The notes: generated by a model not told the origin, from the sequence alone. Shown: positions 31,812 through 43,300, counted from the stretch's first letter. The stretch: DNA of 64,000 nt from Prorocentrum cordatum (GCA_963575745.1 CAUYUJ010018638.1:202001-266000), one strand, 5' to 3'. Program-made: numbers and translations.

Positions 31812-32482
31812 ACACCCCTCACGCAGATCGGCGGGGTCAGGGCCCAAAAACACATGGGATTTGCCCTTCGGTGGCACCTCTCACGCAGATCGGCGGGGTC
31901 AGGGTCCACAAAACCTATGGGATTTGCCACACTTCTTACATTCGGTGGCACCTCTCATGCAGATCGGCGGGGTCCAGGGCCCTAAAACACATGGGATTTG
32001 CCACATTTCTGAAATTCGGCGGCACCCCTCACGCAGATCGGCGGGATCAATATCCAAAAACCAATGGGATCTGCCACATGTTTAAACACGGTACCACCCC
32101 TCACGCAGATCGGCGGGGTCAGGTCGGAAAACCAATGGGAAGTTCGTAAAATTCGGTAAGACCCCTCACGCAGATCGGCGGGGTCAGTGTCGAAAAACCA
32201 ATGGGATTTGCCACATGTTTGAATTTCGGTAAAACCCCTCACGCAGATCGGCGGGGTCAGAGTCGACAAACCCATGGGATTTGCCACATGTCTAAAATTC
32301 GGTAGCACCCCTCACGCAGATCGGCAGGGTCAGGGTCGAACAACCAGTGGGTTTTGTTATATGACTGAAGCTCTGCGGCACCCCTCACGCAGATCGGCGG
32401 GGTCAGTGTCGAAAAAACAATGGGATTTGCCACATGTCTAAAAATTTGGTGGCCCCCTCACGCAGATCGGCGGGGTCAGGGT
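31812..32482. repeat. 11-copy minisatellite, 62-74-bp spacing
   Basis: CACGCAGATCGGCGGGGTCA (or one to two changes) recurs at about 31819, 31882, 31957, 32030, 32100, 32167, 32240, 32313, 32386 and 32459, plus one weaker repeat. Between them is AAACCAATGGGATTTGCCAC then a TTCGGT-like segment of variable length. The invariant core is far better conserved than the intervals. Units are non-coding because their lengths break frame. Confidence 0.9.
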
Positions 32483-33259
32483 AAAAGAAAATAATGGATT
32501 CGCAATACTTCGTATGACAACTTTTTGCACAGCATGCGCGAGCAAGCTCGAAATACAACACCGAATTCAACAATATCATCATAATCTCAAGTTGTCATGC
32601 CGATTACTCATCGTCTTCGCGTGAAGTCCCGACGCTGCTTCACGGGGGCGCCAAGGCCTCATGATTTCGCTCTTGCAGTGCCCATTATCCGAGGGCAGGC
32701 GGTAGGGGGCGAAGCCCTTACGGATAATCAACCAGCAAGGTGACCCTCAAATCATCTACTCATCGAAAAAACTTGTATCAGGAAAAGGTCTAAAGTCTAA
32801 ATGTCTAGAGGTCTGGCACAAGGGGGCGGCACCAGGAGGGCGGCACTAGGCGGGCGGCAGTCTAAGACCTGAGAAAACAGGTGGGGATTTCTTAGATGGC
32901 CTCTTCCAAAGGTGGGGATTTCTTAGAGGCCATCCAGGCGTTACAGAAGCCTCGCTCCCGCGCAAGGTGGTCAATCGACTTTCAGCGTGTCCAGCCTTGG
33001 AAATTCTTGAACCATCGATTGCAATGCATCGGGGCGCCGGCGGAAAAAATGTGCGTCTGCGCGTGTGTTTAATTGATACTTCCTGGGCCTCTCTTCGCGC
33101 GCCAGTCGGCGCTGCCTTACTGCCAGCACGCTGACTTCGCTTGTCGCACGCCAAGCCCTGAGGGCGGTCGGCTTGCTCTCTCTATGCGCTCCCACTACAC
33201 GCTATCTTCCTGGCCTTTGCCCAATTACCTGTCCGCCTAAATGGCTCGGCCGTCTTGTT
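32483..33259. other. Unassigned; short direct repeat
   Basis: AGGTGGGGATTTCTTAGA occurs at 32879 and 32911. An ATTATCCG/CGGATAAT inverted pair spans 32685-32731. No gene recognised. Confidence 0.4.
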
Positions 33260-33466
33260 GGACGCCCAAAATGGGTACGGACAAAATGGGTACAATGCCC
33301 AACAACAAATGTTGTCCCAAACCAACAGCGGCCGCTGTTAGGCAGGCGGCCTTCTGTCTCGAATGGACACAGGCCGCGGCGGCGTGGACAGCGAATGCTG
33401 TTCAAAATGAACAGCAACTGATGTTGGGCATTGTACCCATTCTTCCCGTACCCATTTCGGGCGTCC
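33260..33466. mobile_element. MITE-like family M4, best copy
   Basis: Arms of about 45 bp: GGACGCCCAAAATGGGTACG then AATGGGTACAATGCCCAACA, mirrored by GGACGCCCGAAATGGGTACG then AATGGGTACAATGCCCAACA from the right. The centre has a perfect AACAGCGGCCGCTGTT palindrome. 207 bp, no coding. Confidence 0.8.
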
Positions 33467-34019
33467 AGAGTCTTTCTTGCCTGTTGCTGTACGCCGGCAT
33501 CTTCCGCGTGAATGCCCATCTTAGCGGTTATGCACTGCACGCGGCTGCCGCGTCGAAACCAAACACCTGCTGCGCCACACGGGATTCGCCCACGCGTGTC
33601 CCGGCTTAGCTCTCGCAACGGTACCGCCACCTGGCCGCTGGACGGAAGAGTAGGAGGCCCAGATACATTACCACCAGCACCGGGGCCGAACCAATGCAGC
33701 TACGGTTTGTCGCACCCCGCGGCTTCTCTGCGACTCAGCGTCGATCCAAGCGCTCGCGAGTGCGCATCGGGGTTGGCTTCTTTGGCCGCGCGTGCCCATG
33801 GGAAGCAGCTGTCACGCACGCACTCTGGCCATCAGCCAGCAGGCTCGCACCATCACAACCCCCGCCCCGAGCCCCTCCTCCGACCCCCGTGGAGGGAGCA
33901 CGGCGAGGACAGCGGGAACGTCTTCGCCCACCCCGCGAACCACTGCCGAAGGTCGACGCTTGTGGTAGTACGGCAGGTTCGTGTCGTGCCGACCCCAGCG
34001 TTGGTTTTTGACACCGCAG
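33467..34019. other. No recognised feature
   Basis: Both strands carry 100-170-codon frames without motifs. Confidence 0.3.
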
Positions 34020-34135
34020 GGATCGTTCAACCTTGAACGATCGGCCGCTGCCGCAACGTCCGATCGTTCCACATCGAACGATTCTGGGTCGCTGGCGGCG
34101 TTCAACCTTGAACGCCGCTGGCGGGGTCGCCGCCG
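34020..34135. repeat. Three consecutive GTTCAACCTTGAAC-type hairpins
   Basis: GATCGTTCAACCTTGAACGATC, then ATCGTTCCACATCGAACGAT, then GGCGTTCAACCTTGAACGCC. Each has 8-10-bp arms and a 2-4-nt loop within 115 bp. Function unknown. Confidence 0.85.
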
Positions 34136-34199
34136 GTCGACACGACACGAACCAACCGTAAAGCTGTCACTATGGCAACCTGGAGATTACCACCAACAC

Positions 34200-34435
34200 T
34201 AAAACTCGAGGCAAGCCTGTGCTGGATCAAATCGCCAAGGCGGATCGGATCGGAAACGAGTCGCATCGCCAGCGAATCGTCCCGAATCGAATCGGGTTTG
34301 GATCGCTGCGCCTGGCTCTGGCTGGTCCTGGGTCGGTGAATCGAACCGAATCGAATCGATTCGGAATCGCGGCCCTGGTTGGCGAACCGAGTCGCATCGA
34401 ATCGGATCGTAGGCGGCCCTGCGAGGTACGAACCA
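34200..34435. repeat. GAATC/GATTC-rich degenerate repeat
   Basis: GAATCGAATCGGG, GAATCGAACCGAATCGAATC, CGCATCGAATCGGATCG. Partly palindromic. Confidence 0.7.
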
Positions 34436-35285
34436 AGGAAAACGTCGTCGATCACCGATGCTCCCTCCTGACAACGCTCTCTTGTGATTTCCTGACAATT
34501 CACTACTGCGCATCTCTCTTACCTGGGACGACCTTAAAACTTGACCATGGATCGTGCTATCGCTACGTCGCCGGCTTCCGTGGAAGGACCTGCAAACTTA
34601 ATGTCGAGCGTGACGGACTAATTGAGTTCGATGGTTACATGCGCGGTGATTTCCTCTATCGAGAAATGGCCAGTGATGGTGCTTTGGAACGGTGATTTGG
34701 GATGGTGATTTGGGACGGTGTTTTGCAACACCTGCAAAACAACAGTCTCGGTGGCGGTGCAGATCTACAGCTTTCCGAAAACAAACATGATGTCCGGGCG
34801 TGTGCGTATCTGTGTGGGTGGTTCAACGGGTCCCCCATGCCAAGCTGCACCCAAGACACCTGGATGTCGCCCGTAGGCCGTAGAACCACCATCCGCGCTG
34901 TGCCCGCTGCGCGCTACTTGAAAGTTGTCCTTGCTCACCACTCGGACTCGGACCTGCGAAATGTACGCAGGCGGGGGCGCTGCAGGCGGGCGCCATGATG
35001 CGTGTCCTTGCTCATTACACTGTACCGTGCTTTGCCGCTGGTCATAGTAGGAATGGCATCCGCATCGCAGTGGCCCATGTCGGACAAATGTATGCCGCGA
35101 TTGCACGTCACCCTCTCCCAATTGTTTTCCCGTGCCGTGGATTGCCTTGCACGTCGACTTGCTCGTTCAAGCTCTCACACAGGACCACACAACTGGTATA
35201 GCCGCCGTGGACGAAACATCATTGGCAATACATCGCTCTCGCATCCCTTTCCATTTAGTATTTAACACGTGACCTCATACATAGA
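34436..35285. other. No recognised feature
   Basis: Closer to average composition than most of the window. Frames of up to 158 codons on the plus strand (34219-34695) and 118 on the minus show no motif. GGTGATTTGGGA is repeated at 34690-34715. Confidence 0.3.
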
Positions 35286-35511
35286 GGCCTCCTAGATGGG
35301 GTCGGAGGAGATGTGGTCGGAAGATCGCGATGCACTGGTGATGCACCGGCGATGCATCGGCGATGCACCAGCGATGCGTCGTCGACGTCGGCGATGCATC
35401 GGCGACGTCGACGTGAAGCAAGTCGGGCTCGACATCGAGCCGCATGGGCGACGCATCGGCGATGCGGCGTGATCCTCCGACCCCGTCTACTCCGACCCCG
35501 TCTGGGAGGCC
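35286..35511. mobile_element. MITE-like family M2, best copy
   Basis: GGCCTCCTAGATGGGGTCGG and inverse GGCCTCCCAGACGGGGTCGG (two differences). The 226-bp interior consists of GCATCGGCGATGCA and CGTCGACGTCGG repeats. No coding. Confidence 0.75.
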
Positions 35512-35551
35512 TAGAATGCGTCCGACGATGTGATTTTGCAATCCGCGGCCG

Positions 35552-36445
35552 TCAAGGTCCCGACCTCTTCCCCGGGGCCACCGTGCCGTCCTGGATCCAC
35601 GCCTGCTCGCCCCGGAGGGGGGGCGGGCCAGAGACCGACATCGAGGAACGGCGCCTGGACTTACAACAAGACGTTCCTCGGAGAGGTGTGATCACTCCCT
35701 CCGCTCGACCCAGACAGGGCGAGCAATGCTGGGCCCGACTTAACCTCAGGTGGAGCGTTTTAGGGTGCCACGAAACGACTCCTGTGGGGGGCCCCAGGAC
35801 GACGTGGACGGCGCCATCGGCTCCACGTTCGATGGCGGGGACAGCACCCGGGGGCCCGCGGGCCCCCAAGTACCACGCGCCTGGTCGAACAAATTCCACA
35901 GAGCCGCTACTGTTGCAGGGAGCGCCCGTTGAAGCATGGGACAAGACCCTCGATAGATACGTACTGAGTCGCTGCGGACGTGCATCGTCTGCGAGAATAC
36001 CGCTGAGGCGAACGGGGTCGTGCATCGGGAGTACGTTGCAAAGCCCGGATCGCCAGATGCTCCACGACAGTCTTGCTTGGCGCAACCCAGCTGGCCCAGC
36101 ACTCAGCGATGCCGCAAGTACAGCGACTACATCAAGCCCTCGCTGAGGGGGACGCCATGGCTCGTCTTTTCTAACATCTCCCCCTTCTTCTATCAGTACT
36201 GCACTATGCCAGCGCCTGGAGTACCTGGACCAGCAGGAGCTCTTGCCCAGTTTATGTGACGATTCGTGGACTCGCACGAGTTCCTCGAAGCAGCGAGCAA
36301 CGTCCCCGAACGACCCCCATGTCGCGCCCGACGGCACGTGCCGAAGGCCATCCGCGGTGCACGATCGGCGTGACAACTGAGGTACGGCACTGCGGGCAAA
36401 CTCAGAGGCGGTGAAACATGTGGTGCTGGGTGGATGAGGTGGCAA
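35552..36445 (-). CDS. Unassigned 297-codon ORF (doubtful)
   Basis: One of the few long frames in the window with ordinary amino-acid complexity and no simple-repeat content. It overlaps an antisense 277-codon plus frame (35313-36146) that begins in an M2 element. I see no signal peptide, zinc motif or catalytic signature in either. Both may be by-products of GC-rich DNA, and I keep this entry only because the stretch is not repetitive. Intron structure cannot be judged here. Confidence 0.15.
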   Translation of the reverse strand: MPPHPPSTTCFTASEFARSAVPQLSRRSCTADGLRHVPSGATWGSFGDVARCFEELVRVHESSHKLGKSSCWSRYSRRWHSAVLIEEGGDVRKDEPWRPPQRGLDVVAVLAASLSAGPAGLRQARLSWSIWRSGLCNVLPMHDPVRLSGILADDARPQRLSTYLSRVLSHASTGAPCNSSGSVEFVRPGAWYLGARGPPGAVPAIERGADGAVHVVLGPPTGVVSWHPKTLHLRLSRAQHCSPCLGRAEGVITPLRGTSCCKSRRRSSMSVSGPPPLRGEQAWIQDGTVAPGKRSGP

Positions 36446-36794
36446 TACTTACTGGACTTGTGGATATCTTTCTCCAAGGCAGACCAAAGTCTTCCCAACC
36501 CGACAACGGGAAATGCGTGAACTTCGACACCTGGTTCCAGTGTGCGATATCGATGAAGTTGGCGACAAAGACCGGCTTCCGCTCCCAAGTGCAGGGAGTG
36601 GGCGCCGTCTAAGTCGCTGCTCGCCTCTATATTCTAAGCGACCCGTGGTGCCTGTCTCCCATGTCCCAGCATTGTGATTCAGGTTGGCGTTGATTTCTTC
36701 GTTTCGCACGTTCAGAACATGCAATATGTGATGTGTGAGTTCCCTCCTCCACGATTTTATTATGTTCCCGGGTAAACGCCTAGACGCCGACCTA
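36446..36794. other. No recognised feature
   Basis: Unique-looking, short frames only. Confidence 0.3.
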
Positions 36795-37395
36795 AGCGGG
36801 TCACGAAACGAGTGAGGTGTGGGCCGTATTGGGCGGGGGTCCCATGTGGACGCAGCCCCTGGTTCCATAGCTGGAACTCCCTATCGGGTCACGAAGCGCG
36901 AGGTGTTTGCCGACTTGGGCTCCTTGTTGGGCCACGAAGCGCGTGAGGGGTATGCCGAAAATGTGCTGGTGGACGCTACCCCTCCCCCCACGAAACATGT
37001 GAGGAGGGTGCCGAGGCTGTGGGACGCTGTGTGCCACACCCGGGGGCTTCGGTGGAGCTCACTATGGGGCGGACTTCGGCGGAGCCTACTTTGGGGCCGC
37101 GAAGCGTGTGACGGGTGTGCCGAAATGGGCTTGGGGACGCCATGTGCCTGCACCCCCCCCACCCCTGGGGGTTTCGGTCTTGTGGGGCTACGAAGCGTGT
37201 GATGGGTGTGCCGAAATGGGCTTGGGGACGCAATGTGCCCCCTCTCTGGGGCTTCGATGGAGCCCCCTGTATGGGGCCACGAAATGTGTAAGGGGTGTGC
37301 CGAAATGCGCTGGGGGACGCTATGTAATAGTACCCCCCCTCCCCGTGGGGGCTTCAATGGAGTTCCCTATGGGGCCACGAAACGTGTGTAGTGCC
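36795..37395. repeat. Degenerate tandem repeat, eight units
   Basis: GGGCCACGAAGCGTGTGA-like starts at about 36800, 36888, 36931, 36988, 37096, 37187, 37275 and 37373. Most are followed by GGGTGTGCCGAAATGGGC and TGGGGACGC, often with GGGGCTTCGATGGAG before the next. Confidence 0.8.
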
Positions 37396-37519
37396 AGGAA
37401 GTGGACACGTGGAAAGGAGAGGCAGGGGTGGGAGGAGGGAGGAGGAAGGAGGAAAGAGACGCGGAGCGCTGCGGATTCAAAACGAGGACCCAACACAACA
37501 CGATGGTAAGGAACATCAG

Positions 37520-37554
37520 CGTGTGTGCGTGTGTGCGTGTGCGTGTGTCCGTGT

Positions 37555-37596
<42 letters not shown>

Positions 37597-37701
37597 GCGT
37601 GTGCGTATGTGTGTGTGTGTGTTTGTATGTGTGCGTGTGTGTATGTGTGTACGCGTGTGTGTGTGTGTGTGTGTTTGTGTGCCTGTGGGTGGTGTGTGTG
37701 C

Positions 37702-37748
<47 letters not shown>

Positions 37749-37761
37749 TGTGCGTGTGCGT

Positions 37762-37795
<34 letters not shown>

Positions 37796-37800
37796 CCGTT
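37520..37800. repeat. (GT)n/(GC GT)n compound microsatellite
   Basis: About 280 bp of alternating purine-pyrimidine (GTGTGC, TGCGTGCG), ending in CGCGCGCGCG at 37801. A strong Z-DNA candidate. Confidence 0.95.
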
Positions 37801-37919
37801 CGCGCGCGCGCGCGAATGCCCAATCCGATCCCCGCTGCTCGGCAACGCCGGACGGTCCGTCCAAAATAACAAATCAGCATCCTCATCCTTTTCTTCGCCC
37901 TCGTCCTCCTCGTCCTCCT

Positions 37920-38290
37920 CCCCCTGCTGTTCCTCCTGGCTCTTCCTGCCTCCTCCTGGCTCCTGGCTCCTGGCTCCTGGCTCCTGGCTCCTGGCTCCTC
38001 CTCTGTCTCCTCCTGCTCCACGACGAGGCCCGCGATCGCTGATGCCCCACGCCCCTGTTCCTGGTCCTACTCCTCCCCCTCCCGCAGCTGACCCTGCTCC
38101 CGGCCTGTCCTGCTTTCCCCCCCATCTCTCCCTCGCCACCTCAGCTTTCTCCTCCCCGTCCTTCCCCTCGTCCTCTCTCACCTCCCGCCGCCCGTCCGCC
38201 TCTCCCTTCCCCCCTCCCCCGCCTCTCCCCCCTCCCCCGCCTCTCCCCCCAACCCCTCCTGCCCCCCCAAACCCCTTCCGGCCTCCCCCG
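37920..38290. repeat. CTGGCTC and CCTCCC repeats
   Basis: CTCCTGGCTCCTGGCTCCTGG at 37955-37998. CCCCTCCCCCGCCTCTCC repeated at 38213-38250. Low complexity. Confidence 0.85.
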
Positions 38291-38955
38291 ATCCTCCCTC
38301 AGAGAGGTTGGTCAGCTTTCTAGGCGGCGTCGACAGGTCGGAAGCCTGAAGGGCCTCTGGGCAGTCTGGGAGTTCCGGGCGCTCCCATCCGAGTTCGCCT
38401 TCAAAATTCACCCCGAGCTGACCCTCCAAGAATGCAGAAGTTTAGCAACATCCACCGGCCAATCGCACTCTCGGTGAGGCATCAACGTGCCGCAAGTCGT
38501 GCACGTGCTGGTCGGAGCCTGAGACCGATCAGCTTTCGTCGCTTGGAATTGAACCTTGATTTCGCGCGATGAGACTGAAGTGCACATCTGGCTCATTTGA
38601 ACAAACGGGAGTCCTTCTTGTCAGGTCTCTCCTCAAATATTCTCTTTGTCCTTTCCCTCCCAAACGGTCCACTCAAAACAGGTCGCAACATACAAACCTC
38701 ACTTGGGTCCCAGTCAGGCAGGTGCCAGTCAGGCTATCCCCATGACCGAAACAGACTTTGGCAAGGCCCGAAACAAGTTCCATTTAGGCGTCAACAACTC
38801 TCCGGACGAATAGGGCGGGGGTAGTAAAAGGGGGGGGCTAGCGCATCATTTCACGTGGCAAATTTTCCCGGCCCCTCCTGGGAATAACATCCTGTCTTCT
38901 TGCTTGTTACCATCATTCGGGGAACAACCTCCCGGCTACACCCAAGAAGAAAGAC

Positions 38956-39115
38956 TAGACATGCGCGCGGAAGCCTTGGACATGTACCAACACCTTGCCC
39001 TCGACAGTCTCCTGAATAGGCAGCGGCACGGCAAACAAATAATTAGACATACATGTGGAAGCCTTGCACATGTACGAACAGTATGCCCTCGACAATCTCC
39101 TGACCACACTGTGGC
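38956..39115 (+). pseudogene. Duplicated short coding-like segment
   Basis: Two ~62-bp copies 90 bp apart translate, in different frames, to AEALDMYQHLALDSLL and VEALHMYEQYALDNLL. Differences between copies are conservative at the protein level, but the spacing breaks the frame, so any gene is now broken. I do not recognise the family. Confidence 0.3.
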
Positions 39116-39312
39116 GCCACTCCCTGTGTCTTGCTGAACCTTTAAAAACATGTCAAGCGTGGGAGATACAGCAATGGGGGGAGCCAATCCTGCACGCTAC
39201 TGATGTTACTATTGCACCTGCACGTCCAATTAGCGGCAATGCGTCGCGAGTCAACACGTCCCAAGTATTGCACAATAGAAATACACAAGACCACCGTATA
39301 TACACGTCTCCA

Positions 39313-39318
39313 TCTATA

Positions 39319-39351
<33 letters not shown>

Positions 39352-39355
39352 GTAG
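39313..39355. repeat. (TA)n microsatellite
   Basis: TATATA run in otherwise moderate GC sequence. Confidence 0.9.
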
Positions 39356-40058
39356 ACAAAAAAGAGATGTACGTAAACCGTGTGCGCACAGCAGGCATCT
39401 GCATGCGCACGCGATTATATGGGATAAACGCACATGGTTGCACAGTCATTAGGTGTGCCGGGGCGAAAAGAACAATCATTGACGTAGCCACTACCTTCCA
39501 GGGTCAAGACACATCACGCCGGATGACCGCAAATCTTAGCAGCGAAAGAGTGTGATTATACACATGTGTGAAGTGTGTATGTATACCCGCACGCATGCTT
39601 ATGTATAACTGCACGTTCGGTACACATATAAAGATGTATGTATATCAACAGGGTGATACGGGAACGATGGCCAGGCGCAACGAGCTACCATTGATGATGT
39701 AGCACGGCAGACGATCCCAGACTTGCACCGACGGGCTCAGACAGAGGGTCCAGGAACGTGGGAGACGAACGTCAGACAAAGCACAGATCCTGCGACTGGA
39801 ACAGACAGACTCAAGCAACCGGGAATTCAAACGATACCATGCTCCCCGTGTCCACCGTCCTCGACATCCCACTTCTGTTCCCACTGAAGTTATCAGTGTT
39901 CACGTCGTCCGGCTGCTTAATGACCACCTCGTTCCATGTCCTGATCATGCCACGGTAACATATCCTAGTCAGTTCCAGCTGTCCCCTCGGGAGGACGAGG
40001 GCGAGGGAGGAGGGAGGAGGCTGACGAAGAGGGATGATGGAGGAGAGGAGGAGAGTGA
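39356..40058. other. No recognised feature
   Basis: Ordinary composition, ATGTATGTATA-type AT repeats near 39580-39650, no gene seen. Confidence 0.3.
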
Positions 40059-40139
40059 AACATGATGGACCCACGAACCCGGAAAGGGATATAGACATGT
40101 GCAGCATGGTCACGTTTTCACGATACCCAACTGGGCGAC
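40059..40139 (+). repeat. Dispersed repeat R5, copy 1
   Basis: AACATGATGGACCCACGAAC, CCGGAAAGGGATATAGAC, CACGTTTTCACGATACCC, AACTGGGCGAC. Copy 2 is at 47997-48080. It leads directly into the 24-bp minisatellite. Confidence 0.75.
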
Positions 40140-40259
40140 ACCCCACGAAACATCCCACGAGACACCCCGCGAAACATCCCACGAGACACCTCACGAAACA
40201 TTCCACGAGACACCCCGTGAAACATTCCACGAGACACCCCGTGAAACATTCCACGAGAC
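40140..40259. repeat. 20/24-bp minisatellite invaded by the LINE
   Basis: Repeats of CCACGAGACACCCCGTGAAA then CATT (24 bp), with earlier 16-20-bp variants. The same unit appears at 46484-46545 on the other side of the LINE, so the array was split by the insertion. Confidence 0.85.
40249..40259. repeat. Target-site direct repeat, 3' side of LINE
   Basis: TTCCACGAGAC, matching 46484-46494. It adjoins the A tail. Confidence 0.7.
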
Positions 40260-40337
40260 TTTTTACCCATCGAAGAAGCCCAGCGGCAGAAAGCGGCAGT
40301 CGGGGGGGAGGAGGGAGGGAGGGGGGGAAGGGGGGAA

Positions 40338-40359
40338 AGCAGCCCGCGCGCGGGCTGCT
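40338..40359 (-). promoter_or_regulatory. 3' UTR stem-loop of LINE
   Basis: AGCAGCCCGC and GCGGGCTGCT pair perfectly with a 2-nt loop, 11 nt after the ORF2 stop on the minus strand. In several LINEs a 3' hairpin is the RT recognition signal; that role here is inference. Confidence 0.6.
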
Positions 40360-40370
40360 GGGGCACCGAA

Positions 40371-43300
40371 TTAATCCGGCGGCCCAGGGCGCTGCACCCA
40401 CCGCGCCCGCATGGCCTCCCGCCAGTCGGCCTCGCGCCCGCCAGCCGGGACCGTGGGCAACAGCAGCAGGGCTGCCGCCCGCGGCGGCAGCGCGGCGGCC
40501 CAGCCCGCGCACGGCGACGCCGCCAACCGCGGCCAGGTGGGCGCAGACGCCCCGCAGCGCATGCAGGCCACCCAGCCGGGGCCTTGCGCGGCGGCGTGGA
40601 GCTGCCAGGCCTGCCCCGCGAACAGGGCGGCGCAGCGGGCACTGCCGCCGCTGCCGCGCGCGTTGCCGGGCTGCGCCAGTGCTGCAGCAGCTGCAGGCGG
40701 GGGGCCCTGCGGCTGCGCGCCTGGCTGCGCGCCGAGCACGCCCCGGCGGCCGCGGCGCCGGCGCGGCGGCCTGCGGGCCCGAGGCGCCACGCCTGCGCTG
40801 CCGTGGTTCACCTTCAGGGCGGCCAGCTCCACCTCTGCCAGCAGCCGCTGCGCGACGCCCAGCGCGCGCAGGCGTCTGTCCCGCCCGGCGACCAGGGCGG
40901 GCGGCGGGAGCCGCGCGCGCGCGGCTGCGCCCGCGAGCCGGTCAGCTGCTGCGTTGCCAAAGCGGTCTCCGTCAGCCAAGCCTCGCGCCCGGGCGCTGGC
41001 TGCGTCGAGATGTCCTTTAATCCATCGCGCGACGAGGGTCCCGCTCTGGCAGTAGGGCGCCAGCAGCTCCCAGACCTCGGCGTGCGCCCATTCCGCTGGG
41101 TTTGTCCCCGCCCGGAGGGCCGCGACCCCGTTGCTGACGAACCGGGAGTCCGCGATCACCTCCACGGGGCCCGCGGCGAGGCTCAGAGCATGCAGGGCGG
41201 CCGTCAGTTCCGCCCTCTGCGCCGTCTGGGGCCCGTCGACCGGCCCGCTGCAGTCCTGGGTGCCGTTGGGGCCGTCGAGCCGTAAGCCCCAGCCTGCCCT
41301 GGCCAAGAGCGGATCTGTCGGCCGCTCGCAGGCGCCGTCTGTCCACGCACGGCGCCGTGGCGGGCGCTGCTGCGGGTCGTGCTGGCCGGCGGGCAGCGGC
41401 GGGGGCGGAATGGGCACGCAGGCGCCCTCGGCCAGAGCGCTGAGGACCGGGTCCTCCGAGAGGACGCCCGTGCAGGCGGTTCCCGGCGGCAGGGCCGCGC
41501 GGAGGCCTTCCGGGCGAAACCCGGTGCCGCGCAGAGCAGTCGCTCGCGCCTCCTGCCAGCACGGACACCGCCAGAACCGGTGCTCTGGATCCTCGTCGGC
41601 CACCCGGCAGTGGGGGCACAGCGCCGGTTTGCCCCACTTGGCTGCCACCGACTGCGTGACGACACCGCCCGCAAGCACCGTGCGCAGCGCGCCCGCCAAG
41701 TCTGGCGCGAGCTTTCCTTCCTCGAGCAGCCTGCGCGTGGCCCAGCGGTCCACCCCGCCAGCGAGGTGCCCCATGTCGCCGCGGCGGGCGGCAACTGCGG
41801 CTGCTTCGCGGCGGGCCCAGGCGGCCAGGAGCACGCCTCGCGTTTCCTGCAAGGAGTGCTCTGCGGGGCGCCACCCCGCCGGCACGGCCGGGACGCCTGT
41901 CCAGCTTTCGACGTCGTGCCCAAGCCGGAGCTCCGCAAGGCTTCGCACGGCCGCCGAGATCGGCCCATTCTGCCGCCCGTGCCCCGCCGCGATGGCGCCA
42001 GCCGCGCTGCGCGACCGCTGTGCTGGGAAGCGGCCGCGGCGGATCGCCTTCGCGATGTGCCAGAGCGGGGCGATGGTCGCCACGGCAGCTGGGTCGAGGC
42101 GCCAGCTGGGGCTGAGGACGCCGAACACGACCTCCGCGGCCGCCCGGAAGCCACCGCGACGACATACCGCGTGCCGCGCTGCCGCGCGGAGCCCCCGCAG
42201 CTCGGCCTCTGGCGGGCGCCCGCGCGCCGCGCCGTACAGGCCGGCAGCCGTGCCCGCCGCCGCGCCCAGCAGGCACCGCTGGCCGAAGCTGACGGGCAGC
42301 CTGGCGATGCGGGCAAAGCGGGTTCTCGCGTCAGCCATCCGGCCCCCCGCCACGGCACTGCGCCTGGCCTCGCCTGCGACGGCGACCACCCCCAGGTCCC
42401 GGATGGTGGTGCCTGCTGCCAGCGCTGGAGTCTGCGCGGCAAGCCAGCGTCGTAACTCGCTTGTGTTGGCGAACTGCCGGCTTTTCCTCCGGTTCAGCTC
42501 CCAGCCCATGGCGGTCTCGAACTCCAGCGTCACGACCAAGGCGCCCTGGACAGCCTCGGCCGCCTCCCCGGCCTCCTCGGCCCCGGCGCGCATCCACAGC
42601 GTGAAGTCGTCTACGTAGATACGCCGGCGGAGCCTGTCATCCACGGCCCCCGCACGCCGGTGCCATGGAAGCGTCAGGACGCTGAGGAAGAACACTGCTA
42701 GGGCGCACCCTGGGAGGAGGCCGGAGGAGGGCGACCACGGCGCGCCAATTGCGCGCCCGATGCGAATGCGCCGGCGGGCTGTGCATGCACTGAGCGCCGG
42801 CTTGACGAGCCAGTCCGGCAGGCCCGCCCGACGCAGCAGGCCCGGCAGCGACGCCAAGTTCACTTGGTCGTATGCCTTGCACCGATCGAGGGCGGCTCCG
42901 GCGATGGATTCGGACATCGCCTCCGCCGCTTCCAACTCTAAGGCAAGTTCCCAAGCCAGCTCTTCGGCCCCCAGTTGAACCTCTGCTCCAGCCCAGCTCA
43001 GCCGCCAGCGCGCGAAGTCGCGGGCCCGCCCCGCCGCCCGCAGGCGATACAGCATCGGCAGCAGCCAGATGGGCCGCCTGTCCAGGGCCCCCGCGCCCCC
43101 GCCAGGCTTCGGCAGAAGGAGCCCCTCTGGTTCGACCAATTCGCTTGGCCACTCACCGACGAACTCCACGGCCTCGAAGAAATCAGCCACCCAGCCCAGC
43201 AGCTCCTGGGGCAAGAGGCGCAACTCTGCCACCGTCCAGCCGTCGAGACCCGGCTTCTTCCGCTTGGGCATGTGGCGGAGCAGCCAGCTGATGTCATCTG

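Noticed and set aside
31812-32482. CRISPR-like array (conserved repeat with spacers)
   Set aside because: The intervals are themselves related (AAACCAATGGGATTTGCCAC), and this is a dinoflagellate genome; a minisatellite.
41131-42618. 495-codon plus-strand ORF antisense to ORF2
   Set aside because: Mirror of a GC-rich coding strand; no motif, while the minus strand carries RT and RNase H motifs.
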